This document shows positions 63,832 through 64,000 of a stretch of DNA of 64,000 bases, one piece after another. This DNA is from Billgrantia azerbaijanica (GTDB lineage: Bacteria > Pseudomonadota > Gammaproteobacteria > Pseudomonadales > Halomonadaceae), in the NCBI GenBank assembly GCA_004551485.1, contig SBLD01000012.1, positions 52,768 through 116,767 on the forward strand. The letters run 5' to 3'. Each line of letters starts with the position of its first letter. The first letter of the stretch is position 1. The notes beneath the pieces were generated by a model that did not search any database, had not been told where the DNA came from, and worked only from the letters and a program-made list of their open reading frames with translations. The translations under genes and the position numbers were made by a program.

Positions 63832-64000
63832 TGTGGGAGGCCGGCTTCGCCGGGCGAAGGCGCCGCAGGCGCCCAAGGCAGGCAACGCTGCGCGCTGCTT
63901 CGCGAGCTGAAGCTCCCTCCCACTTTGTCGCTTCCGCCTTGGCAGGAAATGCAGTGTGGGAGGCCGGCTCCGCCGGGCGAAGGCGCCGCCAGGCGCCCCC
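63832..64000. repeat. REP-like repeat cluster, truncated by the window edge
   Basis: GTGGGAGGCCGGCTTCGCCG begins at 63833 and a second copy (GTGGGAGGCCGGCTCCGCCG) at 63956, with an inverted GTGGGAGG on the minus strand near 63923. Positions 63915-63983 match 29205-29273 with 1 mismatch in 69 nt. The cluster continues beyond the window. Confidence 0.8.

Overview
The window is a GC-rich, tightly packed stretch of a gammaproteobacterial chromosome. Gene order, a polyhydroxyalkanoate (PHA) cluster, a very acidic lipoprotein and the housekeeping complement fit a Halomonas-like (Halomonadaceae) bacterium; that assignment is inference. I see no tRNA, rRNA, insertion sequence, prophage or CRISPR array.

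Layout. 1-12.2 kb (+) is a classical housekeeping run: nnrD (partial), tsaE, amiB, mutL, miaA, hfq, hflX, hflK, hflC, then after a terminator hisZ and purA. 12.3-22.1 kb (-) is a six-gene exopolysaccharide operon, read from the right as ugd, alg8-like synthase, alg44-like PilZ co-polymerase, PL14 lyase, PL5 lyase and a giant Sel1-repeat lipoprotein. 22.1-22.5 kb is its AT-richer control region. 22.5-32.9 kb is mixed: a RimK-like ATP-grasp protein diverging from a GNAT acetyltransferase, yajQ, hsp20, ybaN, pepN, a REP-like repeat, a small membrane protein, a KefB-type antiporter, a VOC protein and an acidic repeat lipoprotein. 33-46.2 kb holds a cold-shock gene, a chemoreceptor, a LysE exporter, slt, two overlapping thioesterase genes, htpG behind a near-perfect sigma-32 promoter, pntAB, gpsA and sixA. 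46.3-53.1 kb holds an AEC transporter preceded by a 34-codon ORF, a coupled hydrolase/hydrolase/patatin operon, an Smr gene, prmB and aroC. 53.1-56.2 kb is a PHA cluster (small DUF6489-like gene, phasin, phaC). 56.3-61.7 kb (-) is the classical miaB-ybeZ-ybeY-corC-lnt operon, followed by a DUF1820 gene, an SH3/coiled-coil membrane protein and tpm.

The part most worth attention is the exopolysaccharide operon. It looks like a stripped-down alginate machine: synthase, c-di-GMP-binding co-polymerase, two polyuronate lyases and a Sel1 scaffold lipoprotein. However, its dehydrogenase has UDP-glucose dehydrogenase signatures rather than those of GDP-mannose dehydrogenase (AlgD). The locus has no recognisable algE, algG, algX, algI/J/F or algA. 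One reading is a c-di-GMP-controlled polymer of glucuronic acid (glucuronan-like) made from UDP-glucuronate. The synthase also carries an extra C-terminal domain of about 145 residues. This is a hypothesis from sequence; alginate made with genes elsewhere in the genome cannot be excluded.
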